A DNA stretch of 64,000 nt from Micrococcaceae bacterium Sec5.8 (lineage in GTDB: Bacteria; Actinomycetota; Actinomycetes; Actinomycetales; Micrococcaceae): contig CP143429.1 of NCBI GenBank assembly GCA_039636775.1, positions 3,782,001 to 3,846,000 of the forward strand, written 5' to 3'. The notes below the pieces were generated by a model. The model did not search any database. It was not told where the DNA came from and was given only the letters and a program-made list of their open reading frames with translations. This document shows positions 1 through 8,849 of this stretch, piece after piece. Position numbers and translations under genes: made by a program. Within the stretch, counting starts at the first letter, position 1. Every line of letters starts with the position of its first letter.

Positions 1-1
1 C

Positions 2-484
2 ACCGCCGCGCCGCTCTCGGCCGCCCGCGGACTGGGCGTCGAGGTGCTGGAGGGCCTGCAGGAGATCGAGGCCGGATCGCTGGAAAAGCTCAACGACAAG
101 GAATCGCACGTGCGCTACCTGGGCACCGTGTTTGGCTGGGCGGCCGGGGAACTGCACCGCCGGATGCCGGCCGGGCCCAGCGGGCATGAGTTTTTCGAAC
201 GCTTCGACGCCTCCATCGCCCGGGTTGCCGCAGCAGCAGGCAGCGGCGCCGGGACGGCTGCCGTCGTCAGCCACGGGGCTGCGATCCGTGTCTGGGCGGG
301 CCTCCGGGCCACCAATGTGGAGTCGGGCTTCGCCGCCCGCCACGTCCTTGCCAACACCGGCATCGTGGCGCTGGAAGGAGATCCGGATGCCGGCTGGCGG
401 CTCATCCACTGGGACGACAGCCCCGTGGGCGGCCTGGCCCTGGTGGACCCGACGGCGGAGGACCCCACCGGCCGCACGCTGTAG
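2..484 (+). CDS. Histidine phosphatase family protein (5' end outside window)
   Basis: Phosphoglycerate-mutase-like phosphohydrolase; substrate not predictable. The reading frame is open from base 2, so the start codon and the N-terminal RHG catalytic motif lie upstream of the window. The visible 160 residues contain the second conserved catalytic histidine in the context VVSHGAAIRVW, typical of the second half of this fold, and an ER-like acidic stretch (LQEIEAGSLE) corresponding to the mid-domain acid. A GTG at 44 is in frame but internal. It is followed after 95 bases by an acetyltransferase gene on the same strand. Family assignment is solid; specific function is not. Confidence 0.85.
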   Translation, partial: TAAPLSAARGLGVEVLEGLQEIEAGSLEKLNDKESHVRYLGTVFGWAAGELHRRMPAGPSGHEFFERFDASIARVAAAAGSGAGTAAVVSHGAAIRVWAGLRATNVESGFAARHVLANTGIVALEGDPDAGWRLIHWDDSPVGGLALVDPTAEDPTGRTL

Positions 485-578
485 CCGAATTCTCCGGACG
501 CTAACGCGCAGGAAACACTGCCGAAACCGGCGCACCCTAGCGTTGGTCTGCATCATCCTTCGGCGAATCGAGGCAGCC

Positions 579-1082
579 ATGCAGACCAACCCGCGGCTCA
601 ACATCCGGCAAGTGACCTGGGCCAACCCGGTGGGCGCGGACCTCCGCGCAGCCCAGCAGGCCGAGCTCGATGCCCGCTTCGGCTCCAGCGACCACGAGCC
701 CGGCCCGCCGCCGTCGGGGGCCGACACTGCCGTGTTCCTCGTCGCCCACGACAAGGCGTCGGGCCAACCGGTGGGTTGCGGGGGATTGCGCCTCCTTGAC
801 GCGCACACCGCCGAGATCAAACGACTGTATGTGCTGCCGTACACCCGCGGATCCGGAGTGGCCAGTTCCATTCTGGCCGCCCTGGAAGCGCATGCCCATG
901 CCCTCGGCATCACCTCCATCACCGCGGAGGCCGGCTCGGTACAGACTGACGGCCGGCAGTTCTACGAGAACTCAGGTTTCGTTCCGGTGCCGAACTTCGG
1001 GCCGTACATCGGCGTGGACCACTCCTACTGCTACACGAAAGCCATTGATTCGCACAGCGCCGCCCACACGGCCATGGCCTGA
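579..1082 (+). CDS. GNAT family N-acetyltransferase
   Basis: Acetyl-CoA-dependent N-acetyltransferase of 167 residues, probably cytosolic, acceptor unknown. The core GNAT motif A is visible as IKRLYVLPYTRGSGVASSIL, where R-G-S-G-V-A forms the pyrophosphate-binding loop, followed by an alpha helix and the motif B region (GRQFYENSGFVPVPNFG). The ATG at 579 is chosen because a GAGG-like ribosome site lies just upstream; the frame is open much further upstream but that part overlaps the preceding gene out of frame. It stands alone between the phosphatase and an ABC importer. Confidence 0.85.
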   Translation: MQTNPRLNIRQVTWANPVGADLRAAQQAELDARFGSSDHEPGPPPSGADTAVFLVAHDKASGQPVGCGGLRLLDAHTAEIKRLYVLPYTRGSGVASSILAALEAHAHALGITSITAEAGSVQTDGRQFYENSGFVPVPNFGPYIGVDHSYCYTKAIDSHSAAHTAMA

Positions 1083-1282
1083 GGATTCGGGCGCCCGACG
1101 GCGTTGGATGTTCACGCCCCGTTAGCGCGCACGAAGCCGGCTATTCCTGCTTGTCGATCAGACTCGAGACTCCAGCAGGATTTTATTGTCAATTTGATGG
1201 TGATTAGGTGCTTTTCCGGCGTGTGCGGCTATAGGCTGGCCGGACATTGCCTCCTGGTCCCATGCAGAAATGAGTCTCTCCC

Positions 1283-2383
1283 GTGCGCAGATTGCATTCC
1301 ATGGTTGCCGGCGCCGTCGCCGTCGCCCTTCTTACCGGTTGCGGAGCGGGCGCAGCAGCCCCCACACCCTCCGATCCTGCGCCCGAAACGGCCGCCGTGG
1401 CGCCTTCCGGGCCGCCGTCCGGCGAAACCCTCATTGTCTACACCAATTCCAATGGTGAAGGCCGCGGTGAGTGGCTGACAGCAAAGGCTGCTGAGGCTGG
1501 TTTTAAGATCGAGATCGTGGGTGCCGGCGGCGCTGACGCCACTAACAAGTTGATTGCCGAGAAGAACAACCCGATAGCAGACGTCGCGTTCGGGCTGAAC
1601 AATATGTATTTCGAGCAGGTAAAGGCCGCCGGTGCCATCGAACCGATCACCCCCTCATGGTCGGGCGAGGTCGACGGCGCCAAGGGAGACCAGGGCGCAA
1701 CCAAGGCTTACTGGCCCCTGGTGCAGCAGGCCATCCTTTTGGGTTATAACTCCGATAAGTTCAGCCAGGAACAAGCCCCCAAGGACTGGACCGACTTGTG
1801 GACCCAGGACAAATTCAAAACCCGCTATGAGCGCGTCACCGGCCTCGGGACGGCAACCGCGCAACTGGTGTTCGCCAGCATCCTGACCCGCTACAAGGAC
1901 GACGGCGGCGATCTGGGCATCTCAGATGAAGGCTGGAAGCAGGTCGAAGAGTACTTCAAGAACGGCACCCCGGCAGTGGCCAAGACGGACCTTTTCGCAC
2001 GTATCGCCTCCGGTGACACGGACATGGGCCAGATGCCGTCATCGATCATTGCCGAACGTGAAAAATCGTTCAAGGTCAACGTAGCGACCGTCATGCCGTC
2101 TGTCGGTGTTCCACTGGCCATCGAGCAAGTGGCGCTCGTTAAGGGCTCCAAGAAAAAGGACGAAGCCCTGAAATTTATCGACTGGTTTGGCAGCGCGCAG
2201 ACCCAGGGTGACTGGGCACAGCAGTTCAATTCCATGCCGGTCAACAAATCAGCCGTGGCCAAGGCAAAGCCCGAAGTAGTCGAGTTCTTCGACTCGCTCA
2301 AGCAGCAGGATATCGATTGGAACTTCGTGCAGGCGAACATGGGCAAGTGGGTCGAAAAGATCGAGCTCGAATACATGACCTGA
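1283..2383 (+). CDS. ABC transporter substrate-binding lipoprotein (ThiB/FbpA-like class)
   Basis: Extracytoplasmic solute receptor for the importer encoded by the next two genes. The 366-residue product begins with a short basic n-region and a hydrophobic stretch ending in a lipobox (LLTGC), so it should be processed and lipidated at Cys, then has an Ala/Pro-rich linker before the binding domain (from about residue 45, ETLIVYTNSNGEG). The segment ADVAFGLNNM resembles thiamine- and iron(III)-type receptors, but I cannot name the ligand. Start is GTG at 1283; an in-frame ATG at 1301 would still leave the signal peptide. The 200 bases upstream are comparatively AT-rich and probably hold the operon promoter. 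Confidence 0.85.
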   Translation: MRRLHSMVAGAVAVALLTGCGAGAAAPTPSDPAPETAAVAPSGPPSGETLIVYTNSNGEGRGEWLTAKAAEAGFKIEIVGAGGADATNKLIAEKNNPIADVAFGLNNMYFEQVKAAGAIEPITPSWSGEVDGAKGDQGATKAYWPLVQQAILLGYNSDKFSQEQAPKDWTDLWTQDKFKTRYERVTGLGTATAQLVFASILTRYKDDGGDLGISDEGWKQVEEYFKNGTPAVAKTDLFARIASGDTDMGQMPSSIIAEREKSFKVNVATVMPSVGVPLAIEQVALVKGSKKKDEALKFIDWFGSAQTQGDWAQQFNSMPVNKSAVAKAKPEVVEFFDSLKQQDIDWNFVQANMGKWVEKIELEYMT

Positions 2384-2477
2384 GCAGGCGTCAGGTCGCT
2401 GCCGGCAGCATTTGCCGTCGCAACCGGTACGCCTCGGCCGCCGGCCGTTTTCCCCACCGCCAGAAAGTCAGATAGCC

Positions 2478-3545
2478 ATGATTCGTTTCGAGAACGTCAA
2501 GGTCACCTTCGGTGATTTCACCGCCATTCCGGGCTTGGACCTTGAGGTGAAACCGGGTGAATTCTTTACCCTGCTGGGACCCTCTGGCTGTGGGAAGACG
2601 ACGGCGCTGCGCACCCTCGCCGGGTTTATCGAGCCGGTTGCCGGCGACGTGTACGTCGACGGCAAGGCCGTCACCCGGCTTCCGAGCGACAAGCGCCAGA
2701 TCGGCATGGTCTTCCAGAACTATGCTTTGTTCCCCAGCATGAGCGTTTGGGAAAACATCGCCTTCGGTTTGCGGGTTCGCAAGGAAACGCGGGCCGACAG
2801 CGAGCGCCTGGTCCGCGATATTGCCAAACGAGTGGACCTCTCGGACGAGCAAATGGCCAAGAACGTATCGGAGCTTTCCGGCGGTCAGCAGCAACGGGTC
2901 GCCGTCGCCCGCGCCCTGGTACTCCAACCGAAGATTCTGCTCCTTGACGAGCCGCTCTCCAATTTGGACGCAAAGCTCCGCCACCAGTTGCGGCAGCAAC
3001 TCAAGGATCTGCAGAGTGAATTCGGCATCACAACGGTTTACGTCACCCACGATCAAGACGAAGCGCTGGCGATGAGTGACCGGGTGGCCGTCTTCAATAA
3101 CGGAGTTATCGAACAGATCGGCACTCCGCAAAGCATCTACGACCACTCAGCATCCGAATTTGTCTGCAATTTTATCGGCGACAGTTCCCGCCTTACGGGC
3201 GAGTTTGTTGCGGAACTGAACCGTCAATCCAGGCACACGCTGGATCCCGCGGCTAACTCATACCTGCGGGTGGAAAAGGCATCCCTGGACGCCGGCGGCG
3301 GGGATGGCTCCGCCGTCGCGATCGGAGGAACCGTGGTCTCCAAGACCTATCACGGCCTGCACAGCCGGTACGTGGTCCGTTGCCTTGGCGCCGACATCCG
3401 GCTGCTGGTCAAGGAGGACGGCGGGGCCCAACCGGGTACGGGCAGCCAGGCAACCGTTTACGTTCAGCCACAACACGTCCTGCAGTACCACCCGGAATCG
3501 GGGGCTGGCGTGGAAAACCGGCTGCAGCAGGCGGCCCGCCTGTGA
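2478..3545 (+). CDS. ABC importer ATP-binding protein (PotA/FbpC type)
   Basis: ATPase subunit (355 residues) that powers the importer. Walker A is GPSGCGKTT, the Q-loop QNYALFP, the signature LSGGQQQRVAVARAL, Walker B ILLLDEP followed by the D-loop SNLD, and the switch histidine VTHD. After about residue 240 a C-terminal TOBE-like regulatory domain follows, as in the spermidine/putrescine, iron and thiamine importers. The ATG at 2478 is chosen because homology starts exactly there (MIRFENVKVTFG). It ends in a 4-base GTGA overlap with the permease gene, so the two are translationally coupled. Confidence 0.93.
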   Translation: MIRFENVKVTFGDFTAIPGLDLEVKPGEFFTLLGPSGCGKTTALRTLAGFIEPVAGDVYVDGKAVTRLPSDKRQIGMVFQNYALFPSMSVWENIAFGLRVRKETRADSERLVRDIAKRVDLSDEQMAKNVSELSGGQQQRVAVARALVLQPKILLLDEPLSNLDAKLRHQLRQQLKDLQSEFGITTVYVTHDQDEALAMSDRVAVFNNGVIEQIGTPQSIYDHSASEFVCNFIGDSSRLTGEFVAELNRQSRHTLDPAANSYLRVEKASLDAGGGDGSAVAIGGTVVSKTYHGLHSRYVVRCLGADIRLLVKEDGGAQPGTGSQATVYVQPQHVLQYHPESGAGVENRLQQAARL

Positions 3546-5362
3546 GCTCCGCGGGCAGGCGGGCAAATTCCAACGGCACCAGCATCCGGACTATGCTCCG
3601 TTCCCCCGCCGTTCTCATCGTCGGCATAGCCCTCACGTGGTTCATCACGGCTTTCCTGGTCTGGCCGAATGCCAACGTTTTGATCCAGACGTTTTTCCCG
3701 AATGGAAGTTTCTCCGGGCGCGCCGCCGAGAAACTCTTCTCGTCCCAGCGGGCGATGAAGTCCCTCGGCAACAGCTTCCTGCTGGCCATCGTCCTATCCG
3801 TCACCGTCAACCTGGTGGGCATCTTCATCGTGCTGGTCACCCAGTACTTCAGGATTCGCGGTTCAAGGATCCTGTTCCTCGGCTACGCCACCACGTTTAT
3901 TTATGGCGGTATCGTTCTGGCCGCCGGGTACAAATTCATCTACGGGGACAAAGGCATTGTCACCGGCTTCCTGCTGGCGCTGTTTCCGGGGATGGATCCC
4001 GGATGGTTTTCCGGATTCTTCGCCGTCCTTGCAGTGATGACCTTCGCCACGACCACCAACCACATGTTGTTCGTCACCAATGCGCTGAAAAATGTCGACT
4101 TCCAGACCATCGAGGCTGCCCGGAATATGGGTGCCTCTACGTGGACCATCTTGCGGCGGATTGTTCTTCCGATGCTCAAACCGACCCTGTTTGCGGTCAC
4201 CGTCCTCTCGTTCCTGACCGGCTTGGGCGCGCTGTCCGCGCCGCAAGTCCTGGGCGGACGGGACTTTCAGACCATCACTCCGATGATCCTCACGTTCTCC
4301 AACAGCCCCACATCCCGGGATCTCGCTGCGCTGCTCGCCGTCATCCTGGGAGTCGCCACCATCCTGATGCTGGCCGTCATGACCCGGCTGGAGAAGGGCG
4401 GCACCTACTTCTCCGTGTCCAAGGTCTCCGCCGGGCTGCAAAAGCAGCAGATCCGCAATCCCGCAGCAAACGCTGTTGTCCACACCGCCGCCTACCTGTT
4501 ATTCGCCGTTTACACCCTCCCGGTCGTCTTGATCGTGCTCTATTCCTTCGCCGACGGCGCAGCTATCCAAACCGGGCGCCTCGCTCCAGGCAGTCTTACC
4601 CTGGACAACTACATCCGGGTGCTGACCCAGCCGTCGGGCCTGCGGCCGTTCATCATCAGCATCGTCTACAGCGCACTGGCCGCGGTGATTGCCGTCGGGG
4701 GACTGCTTTTCGTTGCCCGACTTCTGCAGAAGCACCGCAACTGGGTCACGGGTGTCTTCGAGTACCTGCTCCACATTCCGTGGATCCTACCCTCGGCGTT
4801 GCTGGCCCTTGGCTTGATTCTCAGCTACGACCACCCGAGCCCGCTGGTGGGCGGCACCGTACTGACGGGAACCACCGTTATCTTGCTCATTGCATTTGTC
4901 ACCGTGAAGATTCCCTTCACCCTGCGCATGCTGAAGGCCTCGTTCGCTTCCGTGAACTCCTCGCTTGAGGAAGCTGCGAACATCATGGGCGCCAAAACCC
5001 TATATATTTTCCGCCGGATTCTCTTGCCGATCGTGCTGCCCGCAGCGACGGCGATCATGGCGCTCAACTTCAACAGCATGCTGGATGACTACGATACGGC
5101 GATCTTCCTGGCCCACCCGCTATTTCAACCTCTGGGGCTGGTGATCAAGGCGAACACGGACGGAGCCGAGGGCGTTGACGGCGTCTCGAACACATTCGTC
5201 TATACAGTGCTTCTCATGGTCATCACCGGGGTAACCATGTATCTGGTCTATGGCCGGGCGGCTAGAAAGCCTGCACGGAAACCCAGGACTCGGGCCGGCG
5301 GCAAGGACGTCTTGCCCTCTCAGCCAGCGGCAACGCCCAACGATCCGGCGCTCGTGCCCTGA
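3542..5362 (+). CDS. ABC importer permease, two fused membrane domains (FbpB/ThiP type)
   Basis: Membrane channel of the importer. The 606-residue protein is an internal duplication of a binding-protein-dependent permease domain: each half carries about six membrane segments and an EAA-type coupling loop, EAARNMGASTWTILRRIVLP in the first half and EEAANIMGAKTLYIFRRILLP in the second. One polypeptide therefore replaces the usual permease pair, as in iron(III) and thiamine importers. Translation starts at GTG 3542, overlapping the ATPase stop codon (GTGA). No substrate-specific gene lies next to it, so the transported solute is undetermined. Confidence 0.92.
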   Translation: MSSAGRRANSNGTSIRTMLRSPAVLIVGIALTWFITAFLVWPNANVLIQTFFPNGSFSGRAAEKLFSSQRAMKSLGNSFLLAIVLSVTVNLVGIFIVLVTQYFRIRGSRILFLGYATTFIYGGIVLAAGYKFIYGDKGIVTGFLLALFPGMDPGWFSGFFAVLAVMTFATTTNHMLFVTNALKNVDFQTIEAARNMGASTWTILRRIVLPMLKPTLFAVTVLSFLTGLGALSAPQVLGGRDFQTITPMILTFSNSPTSRDLAALLAVILGVATILMLAVMTRLEKGGTYFSVSKVSAGLQKQQIRNPAANAVVHTAAYLLFAVYTLPVVLIVLYSFADGAAIQTGRLAPGSLTLDNYIRVLTQPSGLRPFIISIVYSALAAVIAVGGLLFVARLLQKHRNWVTGVFEYLLHIPWILPSALLALGLILSYDHPSPLVGGTVLTGTTVILLIAFVTVKIPFTLRMLKASFASVNSSLEEAANIMGAKTLYIFRRILLPIVLPAATAIMALNFNSMLDDYDTAIFLAHPLFQPLGLVIKANTDGAEGVDGVSNTFVYTVLLMVITGVTMYLVYGRAARKPARKPRTRAGGKDVLPSQPAATPNDPALVP

Positions 5363-5523
5363 CCGGCGGCAAGGAAGCGCCACAGGGACCGCCGCCACCC
5401 GTCGCCGGGTAGCTTGATGCCGCCGGCAGGGGTTGCCCGGTCAGGTCCCAGTTCCCCGAAGTACGCCAGAATGGCGTCGCGGCCCTGTTTCGTGCCTGAG
5501 AGCACGCCGCTGGCAGCGGGCAC
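5320..5523 (-). pseudogene. Possible remnant of a SnoaL/NTF2-like protein
   Basis: A 67-residue reading frame antisense to the end of the permease gene and the following gap. Its first 25 residues (GVLSGTKQGRDAILAYFGEL) read like the central helix and loop of SnoaL-like NTF2-fold proteins (pattern G-x-YRGRDAILAFF). The similarity stops abruptly and the remainder is low-complexity, and there is no upstream N-terminal half in the same frame. It looks like a decayed fragment rather than a working gene, but the match is short and was made by eye. Confidence 0.3.
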
Positions 5524-5528
5524 CGGTA

Positions 5529-6719
5529 TCAGTGCGCGCCCGGCCAGCCGGTGTAGGCCTCGGCGAGGTAGGCACGGCCGTGGCGCGAGGACACCACGGC
5601 GTTCAGCTCGCCAAGCTGGCGCGCACGGGCGAAGTCGTCGCCGTCGGCCGGGGTGTGCAGCATGGAGGTCATCCAGTAGGAGAACTGCTGGGCTTTCCAG
5701 ACCCGGTCCAGAGCGCGGTCACTGTAGGCGTCCAGGAGAACCGTGTTGCCGGTCTGGTAGTAGCTGTCGAGGCCCTCAAAGAGCATCTTGACATCGTGCA
5801 GCGCCAGGTTCAGGCCCTTGGCCCCGGTCGGCGGAACGGTGTGGGCGGCGTCGCCGGCGAGGAAGAGCTTGCCGTGCCGCATCGGGGCATGCACGAAGCT
5901 GCGGAATTTCAGGACGGTCTTGTCGATAACCGGGCCCTCTTTGAGTTCGAAGCCGTTGCCGTTGACTTTGGTGCGGAAGGCGTCCCAGATCCGGTCATCG
6001 CTCCAGTTGTTGACGTCCTCGTTGGGATCACACTGGAAGTACATCCGCTGGACGGTGTCGGTCCGCTGGCTGATCAGGGCGAACCCGTTCTCAGAGTTGG
6101 CGTAGATCAGTTCCTCGGAGCTGCGCGGGGCCTCGGCCAGGATGCCGAACCAGGCGAAGGGGTACTCATGGAAATACCACTTCCGCCGGGCCTCGGGGAT
6201 CTGGAAGCGGCTGTGGCTGCGTGAACCGTCCGCGCCGGCGATGAAGTCCGCCTGCAGCTCCCACTCCACGCCCTCCGCATCGGTGAACCAGACCTTTGGC
6301 GTGCCCTCGAGGTCGTGGATGGTGGTGTCCGTGACGCTATAACGCACGTCGCCGCCGTCGGCCTCGCGCCGGGCGGCGAGATCCAAAAAGACGTCGGTCT
6401 GGGGGTAGAGCCAGACCGACTCGCCGACGAGGTCCTGGAAGTCGATCCGGTGGCTCTCGCCGTTGAAGCGCAGTTCAATGCCGTCGTGCCGGTCGCCGTC
6501 GCGGAGCACCCGGTCCGAGGCGCCGCTGTCCACCAGCAGGTTGACGGAACCATGCTCCAGGATGCCGGCGCGGACGGTTTCCGAGATTTCCTTGTGGCTG
6601 CGGACCTCGATGACGGTGGATTCGATTCCCCGCTTCGCGAGCAGGTGGGACAACATCAGCCCGGCCGGGCCGGAACCCATAATGGCGACCTGGGTGGTGA
6701 TGACTTTGCGGTTTTCCAT
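5529..6719 (-). CDS. pobA: 4-hydroxybenzoate 3-monooxygenase
   Basis: Flavin monooxygenase (EC 1.14.13.2) that hydroxylates 4-hydroxybenzoate to protocatechuate with NAD(P)H and O2, feeding the pca genes about 7 kb away. The 396 residues match the family length. Seen in order: N-terminal dinucleotide-binding GxGPAG (IMGSGPAGLMLSHLLAKRG), the conserved SETVRAGILEHG segment, the FAD/NAD(P)H-contacting DG motif (IAGADGSRSHSR), and the second FAD motif FLAGDAAHTVPPTGAKGLN. The ATG at 6719 begins MENRKV. The gene for an IclR regulator lies immediately upstream on the same strand, with an operator-like sequence at 6823 in the 3' end of that gene. Confidence 0.96.
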   Translation of the reverse strand: MENRKVITTQVAIMGSGPAGLMLSHLLAKRGIESTVIEVRSHKEISETVRAGILEHGSVNLLVDSGASDRVLRDGDRHDGIELRFNGESHRIDFQDLVGESVWLYPQTDVFLDLAARREADGGDVRYSVTDTTIHDLEGTPKVWFTDAEGVEWELQADFIAGADGSRSHSRFQIPEARRKWYFHEYPFAWFGILAEAPRSSEELIYANSENGFALISQRTDTVQRMYFQCDPNEDVNNWSDDRIWDAFRTKVNGNGFELKEGPVIDKTVLKFRSFVHAPMRHGKLFLAGDAAHTVPPTGAKGLNLALHDVKMLFEGLDSYYQTGNTVLLDAYSDRALDRVWKAQQFSYWMTSMLHTPADGDDFARARQLGELNAVVSSRHGRAYLAEAYTGWPGAH

Positions 6720-6813
6720 GGTGTCCTCGCTTCGTTGCGGGGCCCGGACTGGTGGGCGTCGGGGGCCGTGTGGAGTCTCTGGCTTCAGTGTGCGCCCGGG
6801 CACGTGATGAGCG

Positions 6814-7593
6814 TTACAGGGATTCCGCTGAATGGAAGCCGGCGGTGGTCCTCGGATCCGGCAGCTGACGTCCGATCCCGCGGGCCGCTGTCTGCAGGGC
6901 GGGAACCAGCGCCTGCAGGCGCATCTCGCGCAGGGGAACGACGACGCCGAGCGCCGCCACCGTCCGGTCCCGCGCGTCCCGTACCGGCACCGCAATCCCC
7001 CAAGTGTCCGGATCGACGACGCCGGCCAACTGCGCAAAGCCGCGGCCAGCGGTGTCCTGCAGCAGGTCGCGGACGTCTTCCGGCCCGACCTTGCCGGCAG
7101 GATCGTGGAACTGGTGGAGGTACTCGGCCTGGACCGGCGCCGGCTGGTTGGCCATCAGCGCCAGCCCGGCAGAAGAGACGTGCACCGGCATCCGGCCGGC
7201 GATCTGGGCCCGGTTCGCCACCGAGCCGCGGCGGGAGAGCCGCTCAACGAACAGCGCCTCCCAGCCCTCCAGGACGGCCAGGTTCACATTCTGGTTCAGG
7301 ACCTGCTGGATGTCCTCCATGAAAGGCATGGCCGCCTGCCGCAGGGCCAGGGTGGGCGAATTCCGGTTGACCAGCTCCCACAGGCGCAGGCCCGGCCGCA
7401 CGGATCCCCCGCTGCCCAGTTCCAGGAGCCCGTGCCCGGCGAGCTGCCGGACCAGCCGGTGGGCGGTGCTCAGCGGCAGTCCGGCCCGGTCCGCGAGCTC
7501 GGAGAGCGGCAGCACGGTGACGCCCTCGGGGAACGCGGAAATCACCCGGACCACGCGGTCCACCACGGAGTCCCCGGTGCCGGAGTTAGCCAT
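6814..7593 (-). CDS. IclR family regulator, probable regulator of pobA
   Basis: Transcription factor of 259 residues. The N-terminal winged helix-turn-helix is at about residues 25-60 (LSELADRAGLPLSTAHRLVRQL), followed by the IclR effector domain, ending in the usual block around RDRTVAALGVVVP. It lies 94 bases upstream of pobA in the same direction, the common arrangement for PobR-type IclR proteins that sense 4-hydroxybenzoate; the effector is inferred from context only. Two related inverted repeats flank it, one upstream of its own start (7603-7627) and one in its last codons ahead of pobA (6823-6837), suggesting autoregulation plus pobA control. Confidence 0.88.
   Translation of the reverse strand: MANSGTGDSVVDRVVRVISAFPEGVTVLPLSELADRAGLPLSTAHRLVRQLAGHGLLELGSGGSVRPGLRLWELVNRNSPTLALRQAAMPFMEDIQQVLNQNVNLAVLEGWEALFVERLSRRGSVANRAQIAGRMPVHVSSAGLALMANQPAPVQAEYLHQFHDPAGKVGPEDVRDLLQDTAGRGFAQLAGVVDPDTWGIAVPVRDARDRTVAALGVVVPLREMRLQALVPALQTAARGIGRQLPDPRTTAGFHSAESL
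6823..6837. promoter_or_regulatory. Operator-like inverted repeat upstream of pobA
   Basis: The sequence TTCC-N7-GGAA (ttccgctgaatggaa) lies about 105 bases upstream of the pobA start, inside the last codons of the IclR gene. Thirteen of its first 14 bases recur upstream of the IclR gene at 7603, which argues for a shared regulator-binding site. Confidence 0.5.
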
Positions 7594-7602
7594 CGCCGCC
7601 TC

Positions 7603-7627
7603 TTCCGTTGAATGGATTCTGCTTCCA
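7603..7627. promoter_or_regulatory. Operator-like triple half-site upstream of the IclR gene
   Basis: The block contains ttccgttgaatgga (7603-7616), then TGGA-N7-TCCA (7613-7627). TTCC half-sites therefore recur exactly 20 bases apart with an inverted GGA between them. A palindrome plus a direct half-site is the layout described for IclR-type regulators of aromatic catabolism (PobR/PcaU). It starts 10 bases upstream of the IclR start codon. Confidence 0.5.
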
Positions 7628-7685
7628 CTCTACGCCGCAGGTGCCCGCGGGGGCCTTGGTTCTACCCTCGAAATCGGCGGGGCCG

Positions 7686-8849
7686 TTACAGGGCCCGGTT
7701 GAGGCTTCGCCGCAGGAGCCAGGCGCCCAGCAGCAGCAGCGCCGCAGCCATGCCGGCGAGCACGCCCAGCTGGGGCAGGATGTCGCCCAGGGTGCCGTCG
7801 TGGCGCTGGATGGCGGCGAACGCGTCATAGGCCCACCGGTGTGGCGTGGCGTAGGAGATCGCGGCCAGCGTTTCCGGGAAGAACTCGGGCGGCACCATGC
7901 AGCCGCCCAGGCCCGCCAGGACGAGTCCGGCGCCTACGCCCACGCCGGCGGCGGCGGTGTCATTGTCCATCACCGAGCCGACCATCATCGCAGCGGCTGC
8001 CGAGACGGCGCAGAAGAGCACCAGCACCAGGGCGGACAGCCACAGATTGCCCCAGTCGACGCCGAACAGCAGCGCGGTGCCGACCATGATGAATCCGCCC
8101 TGGACGAAGGCGACGGCGAACCGTCCCAGCGCCTGCCCGGCCACGACCTGGCCGCTGGAAACCGGGGCGGACATCACCCGGCCGACGACGCCTAACCGCC
8201 GTGCCTGGATCAGCGTGGCCGCACCGGTGAGTGAGCTGAGGAACACAAAGAGCAGCACCTGCTGCGAGGCACCGAGATCGAATCTTCCCAGCCCGCGAAA
8301 CTCCTGCACGACGTTGCCGGTGTCCACGATCTCCACCGTAGGCACCGCCACCTGCGCTGCGGCCTGGTCCAGGGCGGGGCGGGCCTGCTCCTCGGGGATT
8401 CCGGCGCCGGTCAGGGCAGCGAGCTGGCTCCGGTCCAGGCCCACAGCCTGCACGGCCGTGCGGACCTGCTGCATCACGGCCACGGCGGAGGACTGCGGGG
8501 CCATCACGACGTCGAGCCCCGCCGGCTGCCCACCGTCGAAAGCGTCGGCGTCGGCGTCGGCCAGGAAAACCGCGACGTCGGTGCGGCCGCGGCTGAGATC
8601 CGCCCGCACCGCGTCCTGGCTGCCTGCGGTGACGTCGACGCCGGACGACTCGAGCTCCGCCTGCAGGGCCTGGGCCAGGGCGCTGCTGGGTCCGGCGATG
8701 GCCACCCGGGGCTGGCCGCTGCCGGTACCGAACTGCGACCCGAGCAGCAGAATGAGCATGAGGGGGAAGATGAAGACGAAGAAGATGTTCGACTTGTCCC
8801 GCAGGAACCGCAGCAGCTCCACCGTGGCGATCGCGAACATGGCGCTCAT
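7686..8849 (-). CDS. ABC-2 type transporter permease (second permease)
   Basis: Membrane subunit of 387 residues of an ABC exporter. One N-terminal membrane segment (about residues 20-37, IFFVFIFPLMLILLLGS) is followed by a large extracytoplasmic domain of about 150 residues and then five hydrophobic segments in the C-terminal part, the layout of ABC2_membrane_3 (YhgE/Pip-like or LinM/DrrB-like) exporters. The start ATG overlaps the stop of the upstream permease gene (ATGA), and both follow the ATPase gene. Likely forms a heterodimeric channel with its neighbour; exported compound unknown. Confidence 0.88.
   Translation of the reverse strand: MSAMFAIATVELLRFLRDKSNIFFVFIFPLMLILLLGSQFGTGSGQPRVAIAGPSSALAQALQAELESSGVDVTAGSQDAVRADLSRGRTDVAVFLADADADAFDGGQPAGLDVVMAPQSSAVAVMQQVRTAVQAVGLDRSQLAALTGAGIPEEQARPALDQAAAQVAVPTVEIVDTGNVVQEFRGLGRFDLGASQQVLLFVFLSSLTGAATLIQARRLGVVGRVMSAPVSSGQVVAGQALGRFAVAFVQGGFIMVGTALLFGVDWGNLWLSALVLVLFCAVSAAAAMMVGSVMDNDTAAAGVGVGAGLVLAGLGGCMVPPEFFPETLAAISYATPHRWAYDAFAAIQRHDGTLGDILPQLGVLAGMAAALLLLGAWLLRRSLNRAL

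Noticed and set aside
3304..4968. Long plus-strand open frame overlapping the ATPase and permease genes
   Set aside because: It lies in another frame of two clear ABC genes and has no recognisable motif; a GC-rich shadow.
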